Source of the DNA: Collybia mongolica
Lineage: Eukaryota > Basidiomycota > Agaricomycetes > Agaricales > Clitocybaceae
Direction: 5' to 3'
Assembly (NCBI GenBank): GCA_013420905.1
Contig: JAAXNY010000021.1
Coordinates: 248,001 to 312,000, forward strand
DNA length: 64,000 bases
Position numbers and translations under genes: made by a program
Shown: positions 1 through 11,101 of the stretch, in pieces
Numbering within the stretch: position 1 is the first letter of the stretch
Layout: every line of letters begins with the position of its first letter
Notes under the pieces: generated by a model
What the model was told of the DNA's origin: nothing
Databases searched by the model: none
Seen by the model: only the letters and a program-made list of their open reading frames with translations

Positions 1-735
1 AACCCTCGCTCTTTGCCCACACGTTATAACCCCAGTTCGCGACTATGCCCGTGTTTAATCATGTTATAATGCCTCATCGCCGCGCTCTTGCTCTTCGCCC
101 ACATTATAACCCCCGCTATCCCCGTGTTCAACCATGTTATAACGCCCCATCGTCACTCTCTCACTCTTTGCCCATGTTATAACCCTCTCTCTTTGCCCAC
201 ACGTTATAACCCCCGCTTCGCGACTATCCACTTGTTTAATCGTGTTATAACGCCTCGTCTCCACTCTCTCACTCTTTGCCCACGTTATAACCCTCGCTCT
301 CCGCCCACACGTTATAACCCCGGTTCGCAACTATGCCTGTGTTATAATGCCTCATCGCTGCGCTCTCGCCCTTTGCCCACATTATAACCCCTGCTATCCC
401 CGTGTTCAACCATGTTATAACGCCTCATCGTCACTCTCTCACTCTTCGCCCATGTTATAACCCTCACTCTTTGCCCACACGTTATAACCCCCGCTTCACG
501 ACTATCCACTTGTTTAATTGTGTTATAACGCCTCGTCTCCACTCTCTCGCTCTTCACCCATGCTATAACCCCGCTTTGTGACTGTCCCCTTGTTCAATCG
601 TATTATAACAGCTTCCGTGGGTATACTCTCCTTGTGGACTCATGTTATAATGCCCCTCCCATTGAAGAGATTCCCTTATAACTCGATCAGCATGATGGCA
701 GCGTTGCCGCTCCTGCCCACTGGTCGGTGAATTTT
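1..735. repeat. Left GTTATAAC minisatellite array (KDZ subterminal repeat)
   Basis: The block is filled with GTTATAAC-type words every 20-45 bases, joined by spacers such as CTCTTTGCCCAC and CGCGACTATCC. A higher-order period of 288 bases is visible: the segment starting at base 1 recurs at 289 with few changes. GTTATAAC is its own reverse complement, so orientation comes only from the flanks, here mostly GCCCAC-GTTATAA. The array starts at or before base 1, so the outer edge of the element is not in the window. Open reading frames across it are repeat artefacts. Confidence 0.9.
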
Positions 736-842
736 GGCTTCCATAACAACCCGGACATGTTATAATACCACTACCTGTCGACGAGATCTATTGTATTTCA
801 TAACCCGGTGCTACGATTCGGGTGCAAATTACATAACGAAAA

Positions 843-3800
843 CTATGTATCATCTATATCAAATATTGGAGTTTCATCATCTTCATCCTCGATCTCAATT
901 TCCAATGCGCCCATCTCGGCCCCTTCTTCGCGACCGCTTAAATGGTTTTGTAAAACTAACTTTGCTCGTTGCCGTACAGCCTCCCAATGTCTTGACCAGG
1001 ATATCAACCGGCGACGCTCCGCAGTTGCATTCTCCGCAGCGTAAGCGGCGATCCCTTCCGCAAGATGCGCAGATACCAGCGTCCGGCGGCCAGCTTGCTC
1101 CTCCCACCAATTTGCCTTCCATGCACAGAACTGAATGGAGCGGCGCATCTCTTCCTCGAGTAGCTGGATCTCTTCTTTCCACCGAGCAGCTCTTGCACGA
1201 GATTTCAGCCACTCAACACGGAGGTCTTCATAGTGTCGATTAGCTCCTGGTTAGGTTCAGAATATAGCGACGCACGGGATTCTGTAGAAAAGCCCTTGTC
1301 GAACTCCTTCCCTGTCGTCGAGTACCAAATCCACGATAATGTCCTATGACCCTCGCCAATAGCCAACTGGGGGTTGAATGTCGTTGCTGGTAAATTGATG
1401 AGACCTTCTTCTGCAATGTGCTCGCTGTTCAACCCAGCCATCGCATGCGCTTTCCTGGTCTCTTCCTGTTCTTCGTCAGCAAGCGCTTTTTCACTTAACC
1501 CTCGTACATCGTTTGGGTGTAATTCTCGCAAAGTATCCTCCCACTCCCCAGGTCCCCGCAAGCTAAGTACAGCAGACCGTGCCATGCGATACCGTCGACA
1601 GGCTACCTTAATTTTGGACTCGACATGCTCTTGAAGCGTCAGGAATCGGGTATAGTGGCGTTGCGAGGAGACATTCTGACTTTTATACCGGCTTGCGTAT
1701 GTTCGTTTCATGAGCTGGCACCGAAGCATCGTCAGGGCCTCACATGCTTGGGCAAAACGAAGTTGGTCCTCGATTAGTGGAATATCGGCCATACATACCA
1801 ACGCACGCTGGTCAGGGGCAAGGGAGGATGGAAGGTGGAGTGAAATACACTCTGGCGTCAACGTCGATACCTCATCTGTTGTTTCAGGTAGTCCAGGGAA
1901 ATGTGCTCCAAGTCCAGGCATGTATTTATGCCGAACAGGATCGAGTTTTTGAATCCTCGTAAGTAAAGTTGTTCGACGTCGTTGAGTCGAAGTTTGTTGG
2001 CTTGCTGTTGTTGCGGTCCTCAGATCAGCCAGAAGCGCATGTCTAGGTTGTAAATCAGTGACCGTGCCAAATACTTGGTCATAACTGACATACTGAGCTT
2101 CTTCGAGTTCTAGCGCTTCGGCCACAAATGCACTAGGACTCACTCCATCTACAGAAGGCGGTGCTTCACCCTTCGCAACCCTTTCATGCTCTTCTTGAGA
2201 CAGCCGTCGCATCACCTCCGGAAAGGTAACCTCTACATGTTTCATCAGCGAAAAAAACCTCCCTGACAACATGGAGACGCACTTTGTTCTGGCAGTTCAT
2301 AGGGGCATGGTAACGTATGATCTAGCTCCCACTTCTGCACCTGGATCTCCCATTGCACAAGTTGGTCAGCATGTTCAGCTTGAAGGCTCTCGGTAAACGC
2401 GGAAAGTGCTCGGTGATGAACAATGGCTTGAGGAATAGCAGTCGTCATCTTCCGGAGAAGCTCCGATGCTAGCTCGGAACATATTAGAATAGGGTTGGAC
2501 AATTTAGCTCCTAGGGCGCTCACGCAATGAAATGGTCTTTCTCCAGTTGGCGAAGTTACAAAAGTCATCCAGTGTATCCCAGCGCCCACCTGGACCCATC
2601 ATTGAGACGGACGATGCGATGCCATTAAGTATGGACCAATTCCTTTCCACCCCCTCACCATCTGTCCGTCCTACCCCCGGGGCAAAGTTGAATGAGAACG
2701 GAGCATGACATTTCACTTTATGTGCGGGAAGATGAAATTTCGGGACGAACGTCCGCAGGGATGTTGATGTGGGCAGCCGGAGTGACTCAGGCATGCCAGG
2801 TGCATTCATTCGGGCGAAGATGTTTAATGCCCATTGGCACGCGATGTCGTATGAAAGGATGAGGAGTTGGATAAATGTTCCAGCTATGCTAGCGAAAAAT
2901 AAATAATCCATGTTTGAATATCTGAAAGACGACGATGAACAGAGGGGAGATGCACAGGACAATCATAATGTACCGTTCGCCCTTTTGGAGATCCCCCATG
3001 CCATTCGGTCGATACATCCCCTGGCGAGCGCAACTAACAGAGCCAACACCCGTCGCCCGCAACCCCTTTGACTTCTTGCTGTTGGCATACCATAACGCTG
3101 CAAAGCCGACACAATGCGATATCTATAGGGGTCGTTTGTAAAGGTTTTGAAAGAATACATGCATGGATAACGTCACCTCCTCTTGATCAGTATACTGTGC
3201 GATATATTGTAGATAAGCGTTGTTTTCGACAAATGTTCCCCACCCTGGGCCCAATGGAGGGTCCTTCGCATTGTCAGAACGTAGCCGGGCTTTCTGCTTG
3301 AAGTTGGCATCTTCTGATAGGATGAGTGCATAAAGCCATCTTAAAATTGTGTTCAGTAAGGTTACGCATCGATAGGAACCATTTCATACTCACCGCTTCT
3401 CAGGAGGGATGTCTTCCCATCGTTCAGGGATGTTGACATGGGGGATCGGACAGGCACGGCATGGTATTGAAAGTCCGCCTTGAGATGTTCCTTCTATCCC
3501 CATTGGGTCCTGACCACGTCCCGCACGTTTTGCCATCTTGATGTGCCGCCACTCCCGCACCATTATCATCCACTGAGATAGGCGATCCTTGGGGAAATAT
3601 ATATGGGTCGTCGTAATGGTAGATTTGGTAGATAGACTTACAGGTACATCTGATAGACCATTGCCAACCATCATCTGTTCCAACGCTCGGTAGAAATCAG
3701 TTGGAGCGATCTGGCCTTGGAGATTTAAGATATGGAAGGACCGAAGAACGGCCATAGATGCGGCAGATTGTGGTTCGAGTGGTGTTGATGGCCACCAACC

Positions 3801-4612
3801 AACCTCCAAAAGCTGTTCACGAGGTGCCGGCGCACCATCGCAACCACAGAAGTCAACATTGATGGAATGGATCCCATTGATGTGAAGGACGACGAAATCT
3901 TTGTGGCCCTGGTGACGAAATGGGCAAGAGGACCGCAGCTGGTGTCCTAGTTGCATGCGTAGACCCAAATTCTGCAATGTGGTCCGTTGAAAGAAACCGT
4001 TCTTCCACTCCTGTAAGAAGATCAAAATGTACTTATGTTCGGAACGGCGCAGTAATCTACATACCTCTATAATATGCAGTGGCTCAGTGCGATGGCCCTC
4101 AATGATACATGCTTTGCAATAGAGGCCATATCCAAAACAGTCCCCACAGCGGAAGATTGGACCTGGTCGTCGGCACGAGGCACCTGCGCAATAACCGTTA
4201 TGTCGACTGCGGCCATCCAACATAAGGCAAGCGTCCAGGTACTCCTGCCGATATTGTTTCCAAGTCACAAGCGGAGCATCCTTGAGTTAAGATCAGATGT
4301 AATTCCTGTGATTGCGGAACCAATACACACCGAATTCTGATATCGTTTGGCCTTCACACGTATGTGTATTCCTGCGGGATTATCAACGTTGGCTGGGCTG
4401 ATGGGCTCGGAGGCAAATGTGTCTCCGAATGGCATGTCGTCGATCCCGGATTCCTGAGGCTCATTGTCATTGGCAGGCAAATGTGATGTAGAAGCAACAG
4501 TGGTGAAGACCTTGCGGATACGTGTAGACCTATTGCTCACGGTTTGTACTCGGCGTCGGGGCGGCCCAGGCTGGGCATTATGGGTTTGTAATCGTGTCTT
4601 TCCCTTCACCAT
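843..4612 (-). CDS. KDZ transposase with N-terminal CxC2 cysteine cluster (one late frameshift or micro-intron)
   Basis: Cut-and-paste transposase, expected in the nucleus. Nine exons join cleanly: 4331-4612, 4065-4280, 3642-4010, 3394-3572, 3177-3339, 2974-3122, 2524-2921, 2283-2468, then 2232 downward. Introns are 50-69 bases. Domains in order: a basic N-terminus; a CxC2 cluster (CAGASC, CGDC, YCKAC) ending in PCRACPIPHVNIPERWED; the KDZ core with KGLRATGVG, SYDIACQW, PKFHLPAH and GVGRTDGEGVERNW; then a helical C-terminus with RVEWLKSRARAARW. Length is about 1,100 residues, normal for the family. Near 1235-1255 the frame must change: one frame stops at 1205 while the RVEWLKSRARA frame runs to a stop at 843. 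A 29-base intron (CTAAC branch-like word, AG end) or a one-base indel would both explain this. The start at 4612 gives a basic N-terminus directly before the cysteine cluster. Family identity is sure; activity is uncertain. Confidence 0.9.
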
Positions 4613-4900
4613 ATGTTCGTCCTTGGTTCAGGTCAGGCCCACGAGCATGTAAGTTGTTCAGCAGGGTGTCCCCAGAAGTGCTCGGATGCAGATGCGCACT
4701 TATGTCGAATGATTTAAGGTCTGCACAGCCCGGGCCATTCCGATGGCTTGGTTTCCGAGGCATCTCGGATGTGCTAATTTTGGGCAGGACTGATCCGATC
4801 GGACCCTGACGACGACGGGGCCTGATCTTCGACGACCCATTTTCTGTGGCCCAGTAGTGCCCCGTAACTAATGTAAATGTGGCCATTCCAAGTCCATCCA

Positions 4901-5640
4901 TTATGCACACTGGTAACTAAGTTGTTTTTTACTATGGGCTGTAGTGAGATCATCGGGGTTAAGCATTGCCTCGCAAAGCATTTCCTCAACATGTTGTCGA
5001 AGACGACACACCCTAATGAGCTCTGAATGAATAGTACTGAATTCTGGTCCGATTCCAGCTTCCTGCAGGACAACCGCGTCGCTACGCTGAAGTGCATCCT
5101 CAATCTGCTCCAATTTAGCTAGGGCTTGTTCTAGGACTTCGTGAGGCTGTTGTTTTGCTGCAAGTTGCGATGTGAATTGTCCATAGAGGCCATTGAGATA
5201 TGTCACGTCGCTGACGCCAACAATCCTGTCCAAATGCTCCATAATGTGAACGGCATACTCCTTCCATTTTTCCAGGTGGGATTGGCTAGAAAAATTAGGT
5301 CAATAAGACCGTCCAAGCAGCAACATTCCGTACGTCATAGTTTCGGTGGTGTCAGCAACATGGAGAGCTGCCATGGAACCGTGGCTTGACATGGGATGGC
5401 GTTAATAAATGTAGTTAAACTAAAATCCATGGGGCTTACGCAGTATTGGCTTCCTCGATGTCAACCCTTTTTTCACGCCGAGAGGACAGGATTGCGGTCT
5501 TGTTCCTACAAGAGTCGATTGAGCAGACACGTTTGGGGGTTATGGGCTCTCTTCATTTACCTTTCATAGTACCTCTTGCTCTTGAGTCGATTTGCAGCCT
5601 TTTTATCTTGTTTTGTCTTGTAGCGGCGAGGGAAGGGCAT
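4901..5640 (-). CDS. Small basic-region/helical KDZ accessory protein, 193 aa, intact
   Basis: Four exons (5561-5640, 5440-5505, 5334-5384, 4901-5285) with 48-55 base GT-AG introns give an uninterrupted 193-residue protein. The first 45 residues are strongly basic (PRRYKTKQDKKAANRLKSKR and on to SSRREKR) and resemble a DNA-binding basic region, although the canonical bZIP spacing is not clear. The rest is predicted helical, with GLYGQFTSQL, QEAGIGPEFSTIHSELIRV and VEEMLCEAML. I recognise the overall pattern as a family common in Agaricomycetes but cannot name a function. It lies 0.3 kb upstream of the transposase on the same strand. A role in binding or dimerising on element DNA is inference from the basic region and the palindromic repeats at both ends. 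Confidence 0.72.
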
Positions 5641-5993
5641 GAGCGAACAGTATGAGGTTGTGTGTCGAAGCAAACTCAAATAGAAATCATGTTCGATCAG
5701 TGCACTATCGAGTCTGACCGCTTCGTTAAGCACATTCCCCAGTTTTTTAACCCAAATTTTTGGGCAAGCTTATCACCATTGTACTATAGACTTATAGTCC
5801 CTATTCATATCCTCAATTAAGTCTCAAAAGAATGAGCGTTCAGCAGATGTCTCAACTCACGTATCAGATTTGTCATCTGGATGTGTCAGCCTAACCCTAA
5901 ATTCACTCGTGCGACGCATTCTGGTGTGGTAGTGGATAGCTCAATTACAACACGATTTAACATAAAAGTCGGATTTACATTGACAAAAAGCAA

Positions 5994-6434
5994 CTATATA
6001 ATGTTTCCGTCGCCACATTTAATGCAAGACTCCAACTCGCTACTCGCAGGATACAGAGGACTTGTACCAAATGCAAGCCCCACATAGCCTTTGGCCACTA
6101 ATGTCTCCCATGCCGCCAGCGCAGCGGAATGTGTCGCAAATTTCTGGTATGCGTCGAGGGGTTTTCTCAATCCATGGATTTCTGCGTGGGCTTGTTGCCT
6201 CCGGGTATCATCTCAGTATTCGATACACAACGCCCTGGAAACAATCTCATACCAGGTATCGAGAATTCCTGGCAGCCGGCCCTTCCATACAACCCACTTT
6301 GGACCATGCTCATACGCAGCTCTACGCCATTCGTCATTGTCGCCCACCGGGACATCAACATCACCCGTTGGGTCATCCATATCTGGGGTGTGCTTGGCGA
6401 TGACGGCTTGAATAGGAGATAGCGGCACGCCCAT
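5994..6434 (-). pseudogene. Viroplasmin / RNase H1 N-terminal-like ORF with in-frame stop
   Basis: The frame holds WVVWKGRLPGILDTWYEI, then, after an in-frame TGA at 6213-6215, GLRKPLDAYQKFATHSAALA. Together these match the spacing of the small RNA:DNA-hybrid-binding viroplasmin-like domain (aromatic-V-x-KGR-x-PGI-x-x-TW ... Y-x-x-F-x-T-x-x-x-A). Without the TGA the frame runs 147 codons, to a stop at 5994. The TGA would be a CGA arginine before a C-to-T change. The frame stays open upstream of the chosen ATG to about 6540 (FNETDP... after an AG), so one or more 5' exons are likely. It sits between the helical accessory gene and the plus-strand accessory gene. The family call rests on motif spacing alone. 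Confidence 0.55.
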
Positions 6435-8240
6435 AAATTTTCCTAGGAGCCCGCAGCAGCTGCTGCCGAAGTCGGAAATCTTCGGATATGGGCTTCCCGG
6501 ACAATATTGGACATGTTCGAGAGGATCCGTTTCATTGAACTAGCTGCCCAGAATGGTGCCTCGCACCGAGTAGTCCTTGTAGTCAGTGCACAACATCAAG
6601 AGAATACTCGATGGACTCACGATACAAAAGTCCAGATGTGCATTGGACGACTGGAGAAAGAAAATGTCGGAGTAGGGGCTTATCAACCAGACCGAATTTG
6701 AATTTATGATCATCTAAAAATGGGTATGATCCATGCTAGGCGGTCCATACGTGATTACTATAGTGGCGTTCAACAAAAAGTCGGAACGCTCACCCATACT
6801 CATAGGCCAGTCGGCAATCCACCACCTCGTCTACCTTCTTCAATACATGCCTCAGGCTTCGAAACACAAACGGCGCGAGGGCAAGAAAGCCGGTGTCAAA
6901 CCCAGGCCACAGGGTCGTCAAAACGCGTTCAGTGGTGCGAAAATGGAATTCCTGGAGTCATACAAAGATCAGTTCCTTGATTCGACTGACCGTGGAGCAT
7001 TCTACACATTTGTATCCAAGGCATTCATTGAGCGGTTCGGGTATAACCTTGCAATCGAGGCGAACCCTGACCCAGATGATGATGACGTGCTCACCCCCGA
7101 AGAAATCGATACTTCGTTGTCTGAGGAAGAGCAGAACGAGGAATGCGATAGACGTAGCGCATTCTATTGTGAGCTTCGTGATGTAAGTGATGCATAGTAT
7201 GGCAGGGACGAAAACTCATACCCTTCGGCACTAGAAACTTGGCTGCTGGTATCGTTACTGCTACACCAATAGGAACCCCACATCTGTCAATAATATCATC
7301 GACCGCATAACGTCGTCATCCGTATCCCGCCCTAGAAAAAAAACGGCCGTCAATCTGTACTCAGATCTCAACAAGGACAAGTTGAAGCGGCAGTTCGACG
7401 CACTCTGGGAATCCGTCAAGGGCTCTCTGAAACCTTGAGACCGAATCCGAATGTGGAATGAACACACGAGAGATTGTTGGGAGAAGGAGACGCCAGAAGT
7501 GAGAGATGCGATCGTGAAACAAACGGATGACGAAAACAAGAGAGCGTTGATAGACTGGAAGAAGAAGGCAACGTTCACTGGTTCCGCTGAGGACTTTGAC
7601 CAGTAAGCCCAGCTTTGCGCACTATAGTGGAATGGAATGCTCACCTTCGAACATGTAGAGCTTGGAAAACTGCGGAACAAGTTCTTCCTTCCTTCGCCGA
7701 TGCAATGTCGGAGTGGCTGGGGGCGAACATCGTTATTCTAGCCATAACGCCACTCGGCTCCTCAAATGGTGAAATTGTAATGCAATCGTGAGTTATAACC
7801 CTTTCATTGATAGCTGTTTGACTCACCCTTACCAAGGGCTCAATCCGATACTTCAAAGGGGATGACCAAAAGACTCTTGCCTGAGTTCGATCCTGACGGT
7901 TGGAGTAAGTTCCAGGACATGGCGATAAAGTACGGAAAGGCTTTCTTTTGTGAGTAAATTTGAGTATCATGTGGCAAAAAACTCACTCACTCAATAATGT
8001 AGCACCAGAGGAGTGTCGTCGTCGTGTATTGATGATGGAAGATCAGGAGGAAGCAGATGGCGACTTTCCGCGGGACGACACCATGAACGGGGACACATCC
8101 AAGTCCTCGGGCCGGGAGTTGACTTCCGGTTATCTCCAAACCTCCGACAATCAGTTGATCACTGGCTCGATCGACAATCCGATTCCGACGACTGATCAGC
8201 TGACTCATCAACTGACTACACCTGTCCACCATGACAACGC

Positions 8241-8390
8241 CATCGACGATACCCTCCCTCGTGAATCGGGGCATGAACCTACCGGACAGTCAGCCACCGT
8301 CTCACCACCCATGGCCGTCGACGATACCCTCCCTCATGAATCGGGGCATGAACCTACCGGACAGTCAGCCACCGTCTCACCACCCACGCC
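8241..8390 (+). repeat. Two 75-bp tandem repeats inside the accessory gene
   Basis: Two nearly identical 75-base units follow each other (first near 8241, second near 8316). Each encodes 25 residues around DTLPxESGHEPTGQSATVSP. The period is a multiple of three, so the frame is kept, as expected for expansion of a disordered linker. Confidence 0.85.
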
Positions 8391-8778
8391 TCTTTACGAT
8401 GACACCAATTTCGGGGGCTCCACCGCCTTGCTGTCCATGTTCAATTTGCCTCCCTGTGATGACGCCAAGCTAGCTCAGTTGAACTTCCTTCAGATGCCTA
8501 GCGGGGTGCCGGCGCAATATCAAGTACCCAGCGACTCCTGGTTCAACAACCTCCTCGACTGCCTCCCTTCCGGTAATCTACAAAACGGGAATTTGGACTC
8601 CACCCTCGCCCAAGCTTATCCACAACAGCTTGGAGTCCCATCGGCATCTGAAGCACCTGTGCCCTCGTTGGTCGAGACAGGTTTCTTTTTCCCGTCTGCA
8701 TCGCCACTTCCAACCCCGACGATGCAACCTCCATCAGTCATGAATTCGTCCCCACCAGGTGCGGTTCCAACCACTGAC

Positions 8779-9201
8779 ATTACCCTTTCCCCCCACGCTC
8801 CTTCCCAAGAGACCGTCGTTCCACATGCCATGCCAACACCACCGTTTCCACCTCCCACACCCCTGCTGGCGGGTGGTGCTGCTCCTGCGGTGCTGAGCGG
8901 GACCAACCAGCCGGCTTTCATGACCCCTGCCCCGCACGCTCCCCTGCTGCAGACCGTGGTTCCACATTCCACGCCCGCACCACTGTTTCCACCTCCCGCA
9001 CCCCTACTGGCGGGTGGTGCTGCTCCTGCGGTGCTGAGCAGGACCAACCGGCCGGCTTTCATGAACCTCACCCCCCACGCTCCTTCTCCACAGACCACTG
9101 TTCCACACGTCACACCCACACCGTCGTCTCTACCTCCTGTGTCCCTACTTGCAGGTGGTGCTGCTCCGGCGGCAGTGCTGAGCGGATCCAAGCGGTCAGC
9201 C
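8779..9201 (+). repeat. Three 141-bp coding repeats (proline-rich tail)
   Basis: The block encoding LLAGGAAPAVLSxTNxPAFM recurs at 8860, 9001 and 9142, a constant 141-base (47-residue) period. Units differ at scattered positions, and the third has one extra alanine codon. This lies in the low-complexity tail of the accessory gene. Confidence 0.85.
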
Positions 9202-9739
9202 CCCAGTCTGGGCCGTGCGTGCCAACCACTAAGTTCGTCACCAAACGAGGTCCCACAACTGCCCCCTGCTCCCTTAAGCACTCCATGTGCTGACCCCCCA
9301 GCGCCGTCCACGACACCGGTGGTCCCTGCAGAGAAGGAAAATGATCAGCCCGCAGTGTTGAGGGGAACGGCGAATAGAGGGAGGAACGGAAGGAAGCGAA
9401 AGGCAGGTGAGATGGTGCAGGGTGATGAGGTGTCAGTGGGTGAGGGAGCTCCTGTGCAGGCACCGAAGTCGCGCCGTGTCTCCAATTTACCTGACCGTCT
9501 CAAGAAGGGAGGATATGCTCCGCCGAAGAAGGGTACACGGGCGAAAAAAGTAACCTAGATTGTGTTGTTGCGCCACCATCGATAGCTTGTTGCCAGTGCC
9601 AGAATGGTCTCGAGTTGTGTGTAGATTAGATATACTAATCGAGTGTAGCATACAGATCTTGCTAACTGGGAAGGGAAGTGACATGGTAACGCAACAACCT
9701 ATAGGGCTCAAAATGGTAATGCGCACGGACCCCGAGGGG

Positions 9740-10840
9740 CAAAAGACTGCATTATAATATCGCTACTGAGTTATAACATGACACTAAGCAACGTAGGGGG
9801 AGAATAACAGACTGAATTATAACTTGAACATGGTACCAATTGATTAATGATGTCGGGAGTGCTGACCACCAAGTTATAACGTTCAGATCTTGTCGATGAG
9901 AAGTGACGTCATAATGCATCCGAGCCGCTCTGGGGACTCAGAATAATAACCTCTCAGGGTAAGATGGCTGAATTATAAAGGTGTAGACTGAATTATGTTG
10001 TAGGGGGAGGGTGGGGTGCAATGGACTCGAGACTAGATTATAACGTGGCAGCGGTTTGCAATGTGGGCGAGCAGCGGGTGTCAATGGTCGGAATTATAAG
10101 CAGGAGGCAGGTAGCCAGAGTTTTATAACGTGGGCAAGCAGCGGGTTGCAATGGACGGAATTATAGCCTGACGGCGGGTAGCGGGGGGTTGTAATGTGAG
10201 TGTGGTCGAGCAACGGGTTGCAATGGACCGAATTATAACATGGTGGTGGGCAACGAGGGGTCATCACGTGGCCGAGCAGCCGGTTGAAATCTCGGAATTA
10301 TAATGCGGCGGTGGGAAGCGAGAGTAGTGAAGCGAGAGTATTATAACGTGGGCAAGCAGCGGATGGCAACGGACGGAATTATAACATGGGCGAGCAGCAG
10401 GTGGCAACGGACGGAATTGTATTATAACGTGGTCGAGCAGCGGATGGCAACGGACGGAATTGTATTATAACGTGGTCGAGCAGCGGATGGCAACAGACGA
10501 ATTATAACGTGGGCGAGCAGCGGGTGGCAACGGACGGAATTATAACGTGGCAGCAGGCAGAGGGTGTGTTATAGTGTGGGCGAGCAGCCCGTGGCAATGG
10601 AGGGAATTATAACGTGGCGGTAGGCAGCGAGAGTGTCACGTTATAACTTGTTGGGTGGGGAGGCGGCTGGTAGCGAGGGTTTATAACTCATTGAGGCCTC
10701 GGCAGATGCCATGTGTGAGCATTATAACGGAAGTGGAACGCGTAATAACGTGGGTGAACAGGAGGGGAGTCGTGGGTTATAACAAAATGTGGTGTAGGAG
10801 CTCCTTGTGACGACAGTGGGACGTTATGACGCGCCATTCT
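9740..10840. repeat. Right TTATAAC minisatellite array, inverted relative to the left array
   Basis: About two dozen units of roughly 37-46 bases of the type GGAATTATAACGTGGGCGAG followed by CAGCGGGTGGCAACGGAC. The shared core TTATAACGTGGGC is the reverse complement of the GCCCACGTTATAA seen in the left array, so the two arrays face each other across the KDZ genes. Several units are almost identical (for example the repeats near 10400-10500), suggesting recent expansion. The array decays at its outer edge (ACGTTATGAC near 10823). Confidence 0.9.
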
Positions 10841-10872
10841 GGGTTTCGTGGGGTACATTACAAAAGAGCTAC

Positions 10873-11101
10873 ATGGATGCCTCGGCACCGATGTCAAACA
10901 CAAACCGCTGTCGGTGAGAAGATACCCGCCAAAGATGAAGATTCCATCAATGGTCCTCTGGAGGATGTGGCTAACCCCTTCCCTATTTATGACCGCCCTT
11001 CCACCCAAACTCACGACCAGCCCATGCGATGGGTCATAGCCTCAGACTCAAAGCGCACACTGCTTGATAGGACGGCAACCCCACCAGAATATGCATGTTG
11101 A
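10873..11101 (+). pseudogene. C-terminal stub of the 13078-14260 membrane-protein family
   Basis: The frame reads HRCQTQTAVGEKIPAKDED, then EDVANPFP, then PMRWVIASDSKRTLLDR, and ends PPEYAC before a stop. It aligns along its length with the cytoplasmic tail of the complete gene at 13078-14260. Homology begins abruptly right after the KDZ edge and continues past the stop into the 3' flank. Signal peptide, ectodomain and TM segment are absent, so this is the right-hand remnant of a gene truncated at the KDZ boundary. The missing 5' part may lie left of the window. Confidence 0.8.

Larger units (their letters stand above)
6847..9558 (+). pseudogene. KDZ-associated accessory protein, 833 codons, one nonsense codon
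   Basis: Five exons (6847-7182, 7235-7602, 7659-7787, 7837-7949, 8003-9558) join in frame through 49-56 base introns. The N-terminal half (GAKMEFLESYKDQFLDSTDRG, FGYNL, CWYRYCYTN, WEKETPEVRDA, FADAMSEWLGANIVI, YGKAFFSPEECRRR) has the pattern of a protein family I associate with Agaricomycete mobile loci; its function is unknown to me. The last exon encodes a long Pro/Ala/Thr-rich tail with internal repeats and ends in a very basic segment (RKRKAGEM, KSRRV, KKGTRAKK), suggesting nuclear location. The only break is TGA at 7436-7438 within SLKP-stop-DRIRMW, which a C-to-T change from CGA (Arg) would create. The start at 6847 is chosen because PQASKHKRREGKKAG leads directly into the conserved part. 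Confidence 0.72.
1..10870. mobile_element. KDZ (Kyakuja-Dileera-Zisupton) DNA transposon, left edge outside window
   Basis: This is a roughly 10.9 kb unit. It holds a KDZ transposase with a CxC2 cluster (843-4612, minus), a basic/helical accessory gene (4901-5640, minus), a viroplasmin-like ORF (5994-6434, minus) and an 833-codon accessory gene (6847-9558, plus). GTTATAAC arrays lie at both sides with opposite flank orientation. The right limit is placed between the last array word near 10830 and about 10872, where homology to the 3' part of the gene at 13078-14260 begins. Terminal inverted repeats could not be compared because the left end is missing. That the four genes form one element is inferred from position and from the shared bounding repeats. 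Confidence 0.75.

Noticed and set aside
64..557. Overlapping 70-100 codon ORFs on both strands in the left array
   Set aside because: They repeat with the 288-bp period and consist only of minisatellite sequence.
1..735. CRISPR or telomeric array
   Set aside because: Spacers are related rather than unique, the repeat is an 8-bp palindrome, the organism is eukaryotic, and no TTAGGG-type unit is present.
8616..9311. Minus-strand 231-codon ORF
   Set aside because: It is the shadow of the GC-rich proline-repeat tail of the plus-strand accessory gene.
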